Shown here piece after piece: positions 8,948 through 17,461 of a DNA stretch of 64,000 nucleotides. The position numbers and the translations under genes are program-made. Each line of letters starts with the position of its first letter. The first letter of the stretch is position 1. The notes under the pieces were generated by a model. It was given only the letters and a program-made list of their open reading frames with translations. It ran no database searches and was not told the origin of the DNA. Source of the DNA: CBDCUC01 sp965222485 (lineage in GTDB: Bacteria; Pseudomonadota; Alphaproteobacteria; Rhizobiales; Hyphomicrobiaceae); NCBI GenBank assembly GCA_965222485.1, contig CBDCUC010000040.1, positions 310,001 to 374,000 of the forward strand. The letters are read 5' to 3'.

Positions 8948-9367
8948 ATCAAGGGTCCTCGGTTCATCCGGTTCATTGGCTCAGCCTCACAGCCCAGTTC
9001 AGCCTCGCAACTCGCCTATAGCTCGCGCCATCACCGCGGCTTTAGGGGAATAGTCGACCGTCAGCCAAACATGTCAACCGACAAACTCGTTGGTTAGTCG
9101 CATGTAGTCGCGAAACGGTCCTGATAATTTTCGTGGGTAGGGATAGCATAACCGAAACGTCGGACCGCAACTTCGCTAGGAACTTGCTTCATTGCCCCGA
9201 CGGCGTTGAGACGACGGTTGATTTCTTCCTGTGAGCGAACAATCTCAGCAACGGCAAAAACGCCACCGTTCAACGTGACGCTCATGCCGTAGATAGAAAG
9301 AGGTCTTACGACGTGACGACACCGCCGCCCCTAAAGCCAGGGAAGCTCAGTGGTACAGTGGTCAGGA

Positions 9368-9721
9368 TTAGATCACAAAAAAGATGACCAGTGCAGCAAA
9401 CAGAGCGGCCAACAAATATGCGAAAACCATGTAGCCGGCGAACAGCCCTGCAAGCATCGGGGCGTTACGGCGCGACATCACGGGGTGCGCCTCCTGCTGT
9501 GCCTTGATACGCTCCGGGTTGCGCCTCTCTGGCCCCCAGGCGAGGCGGACAAAGAACCATTTAAACGACAGACGCAGGTCACTCAAATCCGTGTTGCCGG
9601 GTGTGAACGACCGGTCAAGAACCCGATCAATCTCCCCGCGCTGCTCCACTGAGAGTGTGCCGGCGACGTCGGGCTTGAATTCACTCCAAAAGCGGTCGGT
9701 TGCGATCTCGGCTCCACTCAT
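9368..9721 (-). CDS. Small tail-anchored membrane protein, unknown
   Basis: A 117-residue protein with a soluble N-terminal part of about 85 residues and one hydrophobic segment at the C-terminus (about 90-117: LAGLFAGYMVFAYLLAALFA and on). It has no N-terminal signal, so a tail-anchored inner-membrane topology is likely. GGAG stands seven bases before the ATG. The soluble part contains FKWFFVRLAWGPERRNPERI, rich in aromatic and basic residues. I do not recognise a family. Confidence 0.7.
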   Translation of the reverse strand: MSGAEIATDRFWSEFKPDVAGTLSVEQRGEIDRVLDRSFTPGNTDLSDLRLSFKWFFVRLAWGPERRNPERIKAQQEAHPVMSRRNAPMLAGLFAGYMVFAYLLAALFAALVIFFVI

Positions 9722-10244
9722 AGCTTACTCCAACTGCTGCCACATGGCGGAATGACAAGGGTCATATCTCGCCTTATCGCCCAGGACCATGACATCTAAC
9801 ATTTACTATCATGTTAGCGCACACGGCCAGTTGGACATGTAAATCCATCATTTTTTCAGTGCGCCGGCAGCTGCATGTTGCTAAAGGCAAGGTGCGCGGT
9901 TCTGCTCTAGCGGGCCAATGCAAGCAAAACGCATGGCATTCCGTGACTGCTGTCCGAAAGATGGACGACGGTCAGCATTTCGTTAACACCACAGAATGCA
10001 TGTCTTGGTGTACCCGCTTTTGAGCCATTCCGTGTGCAACGGTAGCGGGGCGAACAAGTAACCCGCAGAGCTCTGAATCGATAATTATTTGGTTTGAAGC
10101 GTTTTTGCACGCCTCCGGTAATCCGCACGCACCGGTCTCGTAAGGCGAAATGTACGACCTCATGTATCTAAGCAATCATACATACCTGCCGGCCGCACTA
10201 ACTCCTCAAATCTCACGAGGGTATCGGCGCCAGCAAAGCTAAGC
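9722..10244. other. Gene-free stretch with one dyad
   Basis: No convincing gene here: short frames occur on both strands but overlap one another and lack ribosome binding sites. The one clear structure is a perfect dyad CTAACAT-N8-ATGTTAG at 9796-9817, about 80 bases upstream of the small membrane protein at 9368-9721, where it could act as an operator. Confidence 0.5.
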
Positions 10245-11054
10245 TCATCTTTTCGACGTGGCCAATTGCGCTTCGATCGCCTCAATGAGACGCGCACACT
10301 TGCGTTCATCGAGCGCATCAGGATGTGGAGGTGCAAAGCGGCCTGCGTCGTTATCGAAATACTTGCCGTTTGCATCCGCGAATTCATCCGCGAGCGCCGC
10401 GCGGGTCAAAATGTCCGCGCCGATCCCAAGGTCGTTTCCATCGACGCCGAATCCTTCACGCACCATCTTGCTTGCCAGCAGCGAGCCCGGATTGACGGCA
10501 ATAATGATTGGTCCGTCCGATCGGGACTGTGCCATTGCAGCGGACCACATGGTGATGGCCAGCTTGCTTTGGCCATAAGCCTCCATGTCTTCTTCCAATT
10601 GAACGCGACCGGCTAGAGCCTCCGCGTCGACTGCTGATTGGGCAGCCGACGACACATTGACGACACGTCCGGTCGAATCCATGAGCGGCAGCAGTTTCTG
10701 GGTTAGCAGATAGGGCGCAAGCGTGTTTACCACAAAGCGCACGTCCAGCCCGTCCTCTGTCGTCGTGTGAGGTGTTTTCAAAACACCAGCATTGTTGATC
10801 AGCACATCAAGGTGGTCGTGCCTGTCAGTCACGGTTAGTGCGAGCGCGTCAACGTCTGCCATGCGTGACAGATCAGCTGCGTAGGTTTCAACGCGCCCGC
10901 CACCTGGAAGCGAGGACAACAGTTTTTCAGTTTGTTCCAGTTTTGCCGGATTGCGGCCGTGCGCAAGCACATAGTGGCCCTTGGAAACGAGCACCTTTGC
11001 CGTTTCCAGTCCGATGCCATCGGTTGAGCCGGTAATCAGAATAGTTTTTTGCAT
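10245..11054 (-). CDS. Short-chain dehydrogenase/reductase
   Basis: Classical-length SDR of 269 residues that would use NAD(P)H. The Rossmann nucleotide motif TGSTDGIG lies at residues 8-15, the NNAG motif in DVLINNAGVL, the catalytic serine in VVNVSSAAQ and the active-site YGQSK (YxxxK). The C-terminal part resembles reductases for aldehydes or quinones. The substrate is unknown. Divergent from it lies the decayed HxlR gene at 11212-11460, which was presumably its regulator. Confidence 0.93.
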   Translation of the reverse strand: MQKTILITGSTDGIGLETAKVLVSKGHYVLAHGRNPAKLEQTEKLLSSLPGGGRVETYAADLSRMADVDALALTVTDRHDHLDVLINNAGVLKTPHTTTEDGLDVRFVVNTLAPYLLTQKLLPLMDSTGRVVNVSSAAQSAVDAEALAGRVQLEEDMEAYGQSKLAITMWSAAMAQSRSDGPIIIAVNPGSLLASKMVREGFGVDGNDLGIGADILTRAALADEFADANGKYFDNDAGRFAPPHPDALDERKCARLIEAIEAQLATSKR

Positions 11055-11211
11055 GGTGCTGTCTTTCGCAATCGGTGGCGTGTCGTGAGTTCATCGGCTC
11101 TGCGTCTCGGGGCGTGCCGTGGCTGAGCAGGGAGATATTTGAACGGGAACAAATTGGCAAGTACGCAAGTTTTTGTATGGCAGGTACGGATTGTATCCAG
11201 CGGGCAGGGAT

Positions 11212-11460
11212 ATGAGGTTTAAGCGCTACGATTGTACGCACGTCTGTCGGGTCGAGGCTGCGCTGGAACGGATCGGCGGAAAGCGGAAGGCGGTCGCGCT
11301 CTGTCACTTGCTCGAAGGCCCCAAGAGGTACAACGAGCTAAAAAGAGATGTGGGAAACGTTACCCAACGCTTGTACCTGACCTGGCAATCTTCCTGGTCG
11401 TACAGGACCAGAAAAGCTAAGCTGGCCACCTTGACGCAAACGCGCCGCGGAAAGGTAAGG
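11212..11460 (+). pseudogene. Decayed HxlR-family regulator, in frame with the next gene
   Basis: The frame starting MRFKRYDCTHVC gives about 45 residues of clear HxlR character: CRVEAALERIGGKRK, then HLLEGPKRYNELKRDV and VTQR. After that the recognition helix and wing lose the family pattern. The canonical tryptophan of GGKWK is arginine here. The frame has no stop and reads straight into the cyclase gene at 11473. Divergent placement beside an SDR is a typical HxlR arrangement, so this is probably a broken local regulator. Sequencing error is an alternative. Confidence 0.7.
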
Positions 11461-11472
11461 AGACCTCCAAAG

Positions 11473-12258
11473 ATGTTGAAACGGCTCGTTACGGCATCCG
11501 CCCTGATACTGTTCGCAGGGACAGCTGCAGCACTTGATATCTCATCGGGTCGTTGGATCGACCTGACGCATGCATTCAACGAAAAATCAAACTACTGGCC
11601 AACCTCCGAAACATTCAAGAAAACACGCGTGTTTTTCGGCCGTACACCCGGAGGATGGTTTTACTCCGCCTACAACATCTCCACCGCCGAACACGGCGGC
11701 ACGCATGTCGATTCACCTATTCATTTCGCACAAGGCGCGATAACCACCGACAAGCTGCCCATCGAGCAGCTCATCGGACCCGGCTTTGTTATCGATGTTA
11801 CTGGTCAATCGGCAAGAAACGTTGACTATCTCATCACTATCAACGACATCACGAACTTCGAGGCAAAACACGGACAGCTTCCGCCCGGCGCAATCGTGTT
11901 GCTGCACACGGGTCGCGCGAAGCTCTACTCCGACCCAAAGGCCTACATGGGAACGACGGAGCGCGGGCCCGATGCAGTAGCAAAGCTACGCTTCCCCGGC
12001 CTGAGCCCTTTGGCCGCTGCACTTCTCGTCAAGCGGCGCATCGGCGCCGTGGGTATCGACACGCCTTCGATTGACCGCGGTCAGTCAAAAGACTTCGGTG
12101 CCCACGTGCGTCTGATGACCAACAATATTCCCGCATTCGAGAACGTAGGCGACATGAGCCAGTTGCCGCCGACAGGAGCGACGATCATTGCCCTGCCGAT
12201 GAAAATAGAAGGTGGCTCCGGCGGGCCGCTCAGAATCGTCGCACATGTGCCGAATTAG
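11473..12258 (+). CDS. Exported metal-dependent cyclase (kynurenine formamidase-like)
   Basis: Putative cyclase of the superfamily that includes kynurenine formamidase, 261 residues. A signal peptide spans about residues 1-20 (LVTASALILFAGTAAA), so it acts in the periplasm. The metal-binding signature EHGGTHVDSPIHF is intact, and the second conserved block IGAVGIDTPSIDRG follows. The ATG at 11473 is chosen because AAGGAG precedes it and the signal peptide begins there; the frame remains open upstream through the HxlR remnant. The substrate is unknown. Confidence 0.88.
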   Translation: MLKRLVTASALILFAGTAAALDISSGRWIDLTHAFNEKSNYWPTSETFKKTRVFFGRTPGGWFYSAYNISTAEHGGTHVDSPIHFAQGAITTDKLPIEQLIGPGFVIDVTGQSARNVDYLITINDITNFEAKHGQLPPGAIVLLHTGRAKLYSDPKAYMGTTERGPDAVAKLRFPGLSPLAAALLVKRRIGAVGIDTPSIDRGQSKDFGAHVRLMTNNIPAFENVGDMSQLPPTGATIIALPMKIEGGSGGPLRIVAHVPN

Positions 12259-12312
12259 TGCCGTGGAGCGGTCGTGATTGAAAGACCGCGTACAATTGGC
12301 CAGCGGCGTTCG

Positions 12313-12537
12313 TTACCGAGGTGTTTGGCGTCGATTCCACAACAAGCGGCCGAGGGAATAGAGTCCCAACGCAACGCCTGTCGCGAGTAAAAGGTAGCCA
12401 ATCGGAATCAGCGCGAAGGGTTCGCGCAAAACACCCTGTTCATCGACATGGCTGCCGATGGAATTGTAGGCGACTACGCATGCTAGCGCAGCCCCGAGCA
12501 GCATGGCCGATGCAAGTGCGCTCGTCTTAGCTTTCAT
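12313..12537 (-). CDS. DUF3955-like small membrane protein
   Basis: A 74-residue protein with two hydrophobic segments (about residues 6-25 and 42-62). The GVLREPFALIPIGYLLLATG block matches the DUF3955 pattern, where the first helix is followed by an IGS-VDE loop and EPF-LIP. The ATG at 12537 is preferred over one 17 codons upstream, because the membrane segment then sits near the N-terminus as in the family. Function unknown. It is convergent with the cyclase gene. Confidence 0.72.
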   Translation of the reverse strand: MKAKTSALASAMLLGAALACVVAYNSIGSHVDEQGVLREPFALIPIGYLLLATGVALGLYSLGRLLWNRRQTPR

Positions 12538-12644
12538 CCTATATTCCCAATAGAGGTGAAGGTGAACTACTGCCGTATTAAGTTGCATCTGTGACCAGCA
12601 TGCGGCTGCGTTTCCCGATCATTGCGCAGGTGCCACCAATCACC

Positions 12645-13067
12645 TCAGCGGATCGTCTCCCACAGGTGTTCCTCTTCGTCGAAGCGGTCAAGCTCAATTC
12701 CCTTGAAGTCGCCACGCGAAACCACCCCCCAGATCTGACCTCCTTCGATGACGGGCAAATGGCGAAAGCCGCCGTCGTTCATCGCCCTCAGCGCATCGAT
12801 CGCACGTTCATCAGCTCCGATGGTAACGGGGGTAGCGGTCATCACCTTTTTGAGCGATGTGTCTGCATGGTGCTTGCCATCCGCCAACGCGCGAACCGCA
12901 TCGCGGCCAGTGAAAATACCGACCAGTCGTTGTGCCTCGTCAATCACCAGGACAGACCCGCACCGCCGCTTCCACATTTCGCGGCACGCCTCCTGCACCT
13001 TCTCATGTTGCTCCATGATCAGCGGTCTTTGGTCTTTGATGATGTAAGCAAGCGTTCGGCCCGTCAT
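12645..13067 (-). CDS. CBS-domain pair protein
   Basis: A stand-alone CBS pair of 140 residues. CBS1 covers about residues 8-65 (SVLVIDEAQRLVGIFTGRD) and CBS2 about 75-130 (FRHLPVIEGGQIWGVVSRGD). Both contain the [GV]-x-[FVS]-[ST]-x-R-D phosphate-contact motif, so adenine nucleotide binding is likely. GGGAGG precedes the ATG. Such free CBS proteins modulate unlinked enzymes; no partner is evident nearby. Confidence 0.92.
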   Translation of the reverse strand: MTGRTLAYIIKDQRPLIMEQHEKVQEACREMWKRRCGSVLVIDEAQRLVGIFTGRDAVRALADGKHHADTSLKKVMTATPVTIGADERAIDALRAMNDGGFRHLPVIEGGQIWGVVSRGDFKGIELDRFDEEEHLWETIR

Positions 13068-13376
13068 GCTTTGCCTCCCGAGGTCTCAGTGCACAACACT
13101 TGGATGACCTGAGCCAGCGGTCCGCCCTCATCAGGCTTTGCGAAAAGCAAACCCGCCGGTATCAAGCGCCTCATCGTCCCACTAGGAGTGTACGCGCGAC
13201 GCCTCCCGACTTCAAACCGCACATGGACGCAGGCAAGGCCGCTATCGGTTCAAAGCCGCTCTGCCTACTGGCCTCCAATGACGGCTATCTCGTAGGGAAC
13301 AGACCAGGGCAATAGTATGTAGGCAAGTGCATGCGTTTCCCGCACGCTTATTGGCACCTAGAGAAAGGAGCCGCCC
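13068..13376. other. Gene-free stretch
   Basis: About 309 bases between the divergent CBS and SRPBCC genes. One frame of 71 codons (13100-13315) has no ribosome binding site and an arginine/proline-rich translation typical of noncoding frames. I see no clear promoter or repeat. Confidence 0.4.
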
Positions 13377-13826
13377 ATGATCCTCCACAGCGAAACTTTA
13401 ATCGAAGCCTCTCCGGCAGATGTCTTTTCCTTCTTCGATAACATGGATAAGAATTACGTTGCCTGGCATCCTGACCATCATCAGTTTGAATGGCGTAAGG
13501 GTCGCGGCTGCGAGGTTGGCAATGTCTTTTTCTTCAATGAAACTGTAGCGGGTCAGGCGCAGCCTAAGGAGGTCGTGTTCACTGAGGTCAAGCGCGACCG
13601 CTTGATTGCATTTGCACCGACAAACCGTTTTTTTCGGCTGTTTTTGCCGCGTATCTCATTCCAGATGGAGCCTGTTGGGCCGCACACAAACCTGGTCGCG
13701 ACACTCATTCTGCGTTTCGGACCCTTGGCCCAATGGATCAAACGCAGGGAGCTTGGTCTTGTCCGTCAGCACATGCACGAAGAGGGTGAAAACCTGAAGC
13801 GCATGGTCGAGGCCAACCAGGGCTAA
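13377..13826 (+). CDS. SRPBCC (START/Bet v1-fold) protein
   Basis: A 149-residue single-domain protein of the polyketide cyclase/dehydrase-like SRPBCC group. It begins with the typical strand-helix opening ETLIEASPADVFSFFDN and ends with the long C-terminal helix (LVRQHMHEEGENLKRMVEA). It would bind a small hydrophobic ligand. AAAGGAG precedes the ATG. There is no enzymatic motif and no neighbour that suggests the ligand. Confidence 0.85.
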   Translation: MILHSETLIEASPADVFSFFDNMDKNYVAWHPDHHQFEWRKGRGCEVGNVFFFNETVAGQAQPKEVVFTEVKRDRLIAFAPTNRFFRLFLPRISFQMEPVGPHTNLVATLILRFGPLAQWIKRRELGLVRQHMHEEGENLKRMVEANQG

Positions 13827-13905
13827 CAAGGCCCTTGCTGTTAGAGAATGAACGTTTCGCCAAATCCGCCTTTTCGCTTTGAACAAAACGCGGCTCTGTC
13901 TCATC

Positions 13906-14739
13906 TCAGCCCGAAAGTAGGCTCATAAGAAACCGCATCGCGACGAGAAAAAGGAATGCTGCAAACGCCAGTTCCAGGCCTCTTTTTGGCAGACCGTGCG
14001 CGAGTCGGACCCCGGCCGGCGCCGACAGCAAGCTAGCCGGAATAATGAGGGCTGCGCCGAGCAGATTGATGTAGCCCGCAGAATACGGTGGAACCAGCGG
14101 GTCATTCCATCCAGCGATCGCAAACCCTATAGCCCCCGGAATCGACACCAGCGGTCCAAGCCCCGCGCTCGTCGCGACTGCATCAAGCAGCGGGCGACCA
14201 TAGAGTGTCAGGAACGCAACAACGAAGCTCGCTCCCGCAATGCTCATCAGCACCGACACGAATCCCACGGCGAGCCCGTAGATCTCCACCCCTGGCGGCT
14301 TTGGGATGTCATCGCCAAGTCGCCAATCATCACGACCCAGAGCCAGCTTCAATCCGAGAAGGCTTCCAAATATCACCCAAACCCATTTGAGTTCATTGCT
14401 GGAGGCAAACCCGGCGAAAATGGTTCCCATAATCACGCCCATGACCATCCAGGGTGCAAGACGTTTCAGCAGCGCAATGTCGACGCCGCCCTTCTCCCGG
14501 TGCAAGAAAAACGAACGGGTCGACGTCGGGATGATAACGGCGAGCGAGGTGCCGAGTGCCATGTGCATGCGTATCGAGTCATCGACGCCAACTATACCGA
14601 AAGTTTCATAAAGCACGGGCACCAGAATTCCGCCGCCGCCGATGCCTAACAGCCCCGAGAGGAATCCGGTGAGCAATCCCGCCGCCAGAAGTGCTGCAGC
14701 CAGGACGAACAGCTCACTGACTGAAACTTCGATGCCCAT
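13906..14739 (-). CDS. TauE/SafE-family membrane permease
   Basis: An inner-membrane protein of about 277 residues with roughly eight hydrophobic segments, arranged as two repeats. The N-terminal GFLSGLLGIGGGGILVP is the family signature; a second conserved block is GASFVVAFLTLYGRPLLDAV. The family exports sulfite or organosulfonates, or acts as uncharacterised anion permeases. The ATG at 14739 is chosen because the membrane segment starts there; the in-frame extension upstream is cysteine- and arginine-rich and unlike the family. No sulfur-metabolism genes are adjacent. Confidence 0.9.
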   Translation of the reverse strand: MGIEVSVSELFVLAAALLAAGLLTGFLSGLLGIGGGGILVPVLYETFGIVGVDDSIRMHMALGTSLAVIIPTSTRSFFLHREKGGVDIALLKRLAPWMVMGVIMGTIFAGFASSNELKWVWVIFGSLLGLKLALGRDDWRLGDDIPKPPGVEIYGLAVGFVSVLMSIAGASFVVAFLTLYGRPLLDAVATSAGLGPLVSIPGAIGFAIAGWNDPLVPPYSAGYINLLGAALIIPASLLSAPAGVRLAHGLPKRGLELAFAAFLFLVAMRFLMSLLSG

Positions 14740-14954
14740 ATTGCAATTGTCCCCGGGAGGTCGCCAAAACGCGCGCGCTCTGCATCGTGAACGACACCAT
14801 GCCACGTTTCAGCCGCCTCCACCATGTAGACGGTGAACAGATTGTACGTTGATGGTTACACTGTCCCGAAGAGCGGCTTTTCTGAAGCAGGACCAAACCT
14901 GCACGCACTTGTCTACACGCCCTTGACGTGATGTCTCAATTGCGGAGACCGCAT

Positions 14955-16202
14955 ATGCCCGCCCGTCCATTTGACGAAGTTCGCGCCGAGTTTGAGTCCG
15001 CACTTACGCGCGCGCCGTGTTATGGACCTGTAATCAGCGCTTTTCGTGCTCTTGAAGTTCCCGGCGATGTCACTGATGAGCAACTCACCAGTCTATATTC
15101 CATCTGTTATGCAATCCTCTCAATCGAGCCCAGCGACCACACGTGCAATGAAGAGGGTTTGGATCACTGGCAGGCCGGACACCTAATTGCCTGCGCCCGT
15201 GAAGAGATCGAACAATCGATGTACGATCCAAATGCTAGCACCCGCGCCTGGATTGAAAGAAGCAAACAGCGTTTTCGTGATCGCGGCGAACCGGTCCCCG
15301 ATGAATACGAAGAGGATGAACTCCCGCCTGCGCTGGAAATACCGTGGGATGAGGAAACGGCTTGGTCGCGGATCAGGCCGTTCCTGGACCGCTGCGAAGA
15401 GTTCATTGCCCGCGAACCGCTCTTTCACTTACCTCTTTGCTGGAAGGTTCACCACGACGGCTATCCCGTTTTTCAATCTGTCATCCAACGTTGGATCAAA
15501 GAGTTGGACGCCAAGGGTCTCGGCCCGCCGGATACCATTGCGGCATTCGCCAAGGCTGTCGAATTATCGCATCTGGGATTTGCGCTGGAAGACGCACCCT
15601 GGTCCCGGGTCGAAACCGAATTGATATCGCTGTTGGAACAGTCCCATCCCATGGTGGCTGCTGGAGCTGCCCGCTGCCTCGGAGAGCTTTATGCGGACGA
15701 GGATTTTGATTTCGATAGCGAGGATGAAGACGGCGCCTATTCGGAAACGCGGCCGAGCGGACATCCTGGGTTGGTCGAAATTTTAGAACGGCTACGGGCA
15801 GTCAACGGACATCGTGTGCACGTTGCCGGCGGCTTCATCTGTGGCTTCGACGAAAGCGCGATGGGCGGTATGCATGGCCTGTCCAAGCATCCAGCAGTCA
15901 AAGCTGCTCGCTTCGACTTCGACCAGTGGGTGCTCGATATTCTGGCACGCGAAAAGGAAGAACCCTATCTGCCCAACGCCCAGTCATTCTGGTTTTACGT
16001 GCACGAGCACTACGATTTTGACCCTGACTTCTGCATGCGGCTGATCGACATGGACCGCACCTTTGTTGCGCTGATGTGTGCCACCGAGCAGCATGAACCC
16101 GTGCAGGGAATGAAACCCGTGCTGCAACGTCTGGCAGAAGACGACGATGAAGAAATCGCCCACGCCGCCCGCCAGCACCTAACCAGTGTTTATGAGACAT
16201 AG
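14955..16202 (+). CDS. Large acidic helical protein, unrecognised
   Basis: A 415-residue soluble protein that I cannot place. It is strongly acidic, with runs such as DEYEEDELPP (about residue 120) and DEDFDFDSEDEDG (about 255). Segments such as VETELISLLEQSHPMVAAGAA and a C-terminal MKPVLQRLAEDDDEEIAHAA look like HEAT-type helical repeats. W and C residues are plentiful. There is no signal peptide. The ATG at 14955 has GGAG eight bases upstream. It sits alone between convergent neighbours. HEAT-like scaffolding is inference only. Confidence 0.85.
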   Translation: MPARPFDEVRAEFESALTRAPCYGPVISAFRALEVPGDVTDEQLTSLYSICYAILSIEPSDHTCNEEGLDHWQAGHLIACAREEIEQSMYDPNASTRAWIERSKQRFRDRGEPVPDEYEEDELPPALEIPWDEETAWSRIRPFLDRCEEFIAREPLFHLPLCWKVHHDGYPVFQSVIQRWIKELDAKGLGPPDTIAAFAKAVELSHLGFALEDAPWSRVETELISLLEQSHPMVAAGAARCLGELYADEDFDFDSEDEDGAYSETRPSGHPGLVEILERLRAVNGHRVHVAGGFICGFDESAMGGMHGLSKHPAVKAARFDFDQWVLDILAREKEEPYLPNAQSFWFYVHEHYDFDPDFCMRLIDMDRTFVALMCATEQHEPVQGMKPVLQRLAEDDDEEIAHAARQHLTSVYET

Positions 16203-16241
16203 CCCGCCTAGCTGCCCTTGAAACCCATGTCGACGCCAGAA

Positions 16242-17456
16242 CTATTGCAGCTCCGACCGCTCGATAACGCTGCTGCCCTCTTCGATGCGATCGCTTGGGT
16301 GTAGGATGACACGCTCACCTTCTCTCAAGCCACCGACAATCTCGCCGTGCAGCGAATTGCGGTGACCGATCCGGACAAGCTGCAGCCGCGCCACGTTGTC
16401 GACCATTTTGAACACGGCCCAGTCCTTGCCTTTGCGAAACAAAGCGCTGAGCGGCACTTTTAAAACATTCTCACCTCGCCACACGACAATGCGCACAAAC
16501 ACGCGGAAGTCATGACCGAGACGCTCCCATCGCTCCGGCTGACTTGTAAAATCAAGCCGTACGTTGACCCGCTGTTCCTCAATTCCTAATGCAGAAATTT
16601 TCATGAAGCCGGACGATTCAACGCGGTAGACGCGCGCATTCAACACGTCACCACCCCAACCTTCCACATAGGCCTTTGCACCTGTAGCCACGCGAACCGC
16701 ATCGCTCGACAGCAAGTCAACGATAACTTCCAGATCTTTAGGGTTACCAACTTCGAGAATTGGCGCGCCCGCCTGCACCACGGTTTCACTTTCCACCATG
16801 ATTTTGAGCACGCGCCCATCCTCCGGCGCCACCAGTTGGATACAGCAATTCTCTCCGTGCGGGCTGTCGGGCGCGCCCGGTTCGATCAACTCCGCACGCG
16901 CGCTTTCCAGTTCTCTGAGCTTTGCCTCAACATCAGCATGAGCATTTTCCAGCGCTGCCGTTAGAGTATCGACTTTGAGTTGTGCTTCATCACGTGCGCG
17001 CTGCGATATTGTTTGACGTTTTACGAGCTGCTGGGCGCGATCGAGGTCGGTGCGAGCAAAAGTCAATTCCGCTCTCACCCTAGTGACGGTTGCACGGGCG
17101 TATTTAAGCGCTGCTTCTGCCGCATTGGCTCGCGCTTTGGCCGCCTTTCGCGAGCGCTCATCGAGAAACGTCGGTTGCACGGGGTGTAGCGAGGCAACAA
17201 GCGTCTTGCCGGCTTTTACCTCATCACCGATTTCTCGTGGTGCCCGCAATACCCGCCCTGCCACCGGAGCGGAAACCGTGTAAACCTCTTTGATGCGCGT
17301 GACGCCTTCATCGCCAACCGTCACCTCAAGCGGTCCCGCCTTGATCTCGCCCGTGTCGACAGGAATCGGTGGTGTCGCCAAAAGGTAGGCGAGAAGCACC
17401 GCCAGAAGGAGCGCTGCAACCGCCCAGACCACATGTTTGCGCGATAGTTGCATCAT
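16242..17456 (-). CDS. HlyD/AcrA-type periplasmic adaptor of an ABC exporter
   Basis: Membrane-fusion protein of 404 residues and the third gene of an ATPase-permease-adaptor operon. There is one N-terminal membrane anchor (about residues 8-28). The lipoyl-like half-motifs (VSAPVAGRVLRAPREIGDEV and LVAPEDGRVLKIMVESETVV) flank an alpha-helical hairpin of about 100 residues, followed by a beta-barrel region. It would bridge the inner-membrane permease to the periplasm. It starts five bases after the permease stop. An outer-membrane TolC is not encoded nearby. Confidence 0.93.
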   Translation of the reverse strand: MMQLSRKHVVWAVAALLLAVLLAYLLATPPIPVDTGEIKAGPLEVTVGDEGVTRIKEVYTVSAPVAGRVLRAPREIGDEVKAGKTLVASLHPVQPTFLDERSRKAAKARANAAEAALKYARATVTRVRAELTFARTDLDRAQQLVKRQTISQRARDEAQLKVDTLTAALENAHADVEAKLRELESARAELIEPGAPDSPHGENCCIQLVAPEDGRVLKIMVESETVVQAGAPILEVGNPKDLEVIVDLLSSDAVRVATGAKAYVEGWGGDVLNARVYRVESSGFMKISALGIEEQRVNVRLDFTSQPERWERLGHDFRVFVRIVVWRGENVLKVPLSALFRKGKDWAVFKMVDNVARLQLVRIGHRNSLHGEIVGGLREGERVILHPSDRIEEGSSVIERSELQ

Positions 17457-17461
17457 GCGTC

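Noticed and set aside
9094..9285. 63-codon minus-strand frame (MSVTLNGGVFAVAEIVRS)
   Set aside because: The translation looks moderately protein-like, but there is no ribosome binding site or recognised family, so it was left out.
9811..10175. Short overlapping frames on both strands
   Set aside because: They overlap one another and lack start signals.
13100..13315. 71-codon plus-strand frame
   Set aside because: Arg/Pro-rich translation, no ribosome binding site.
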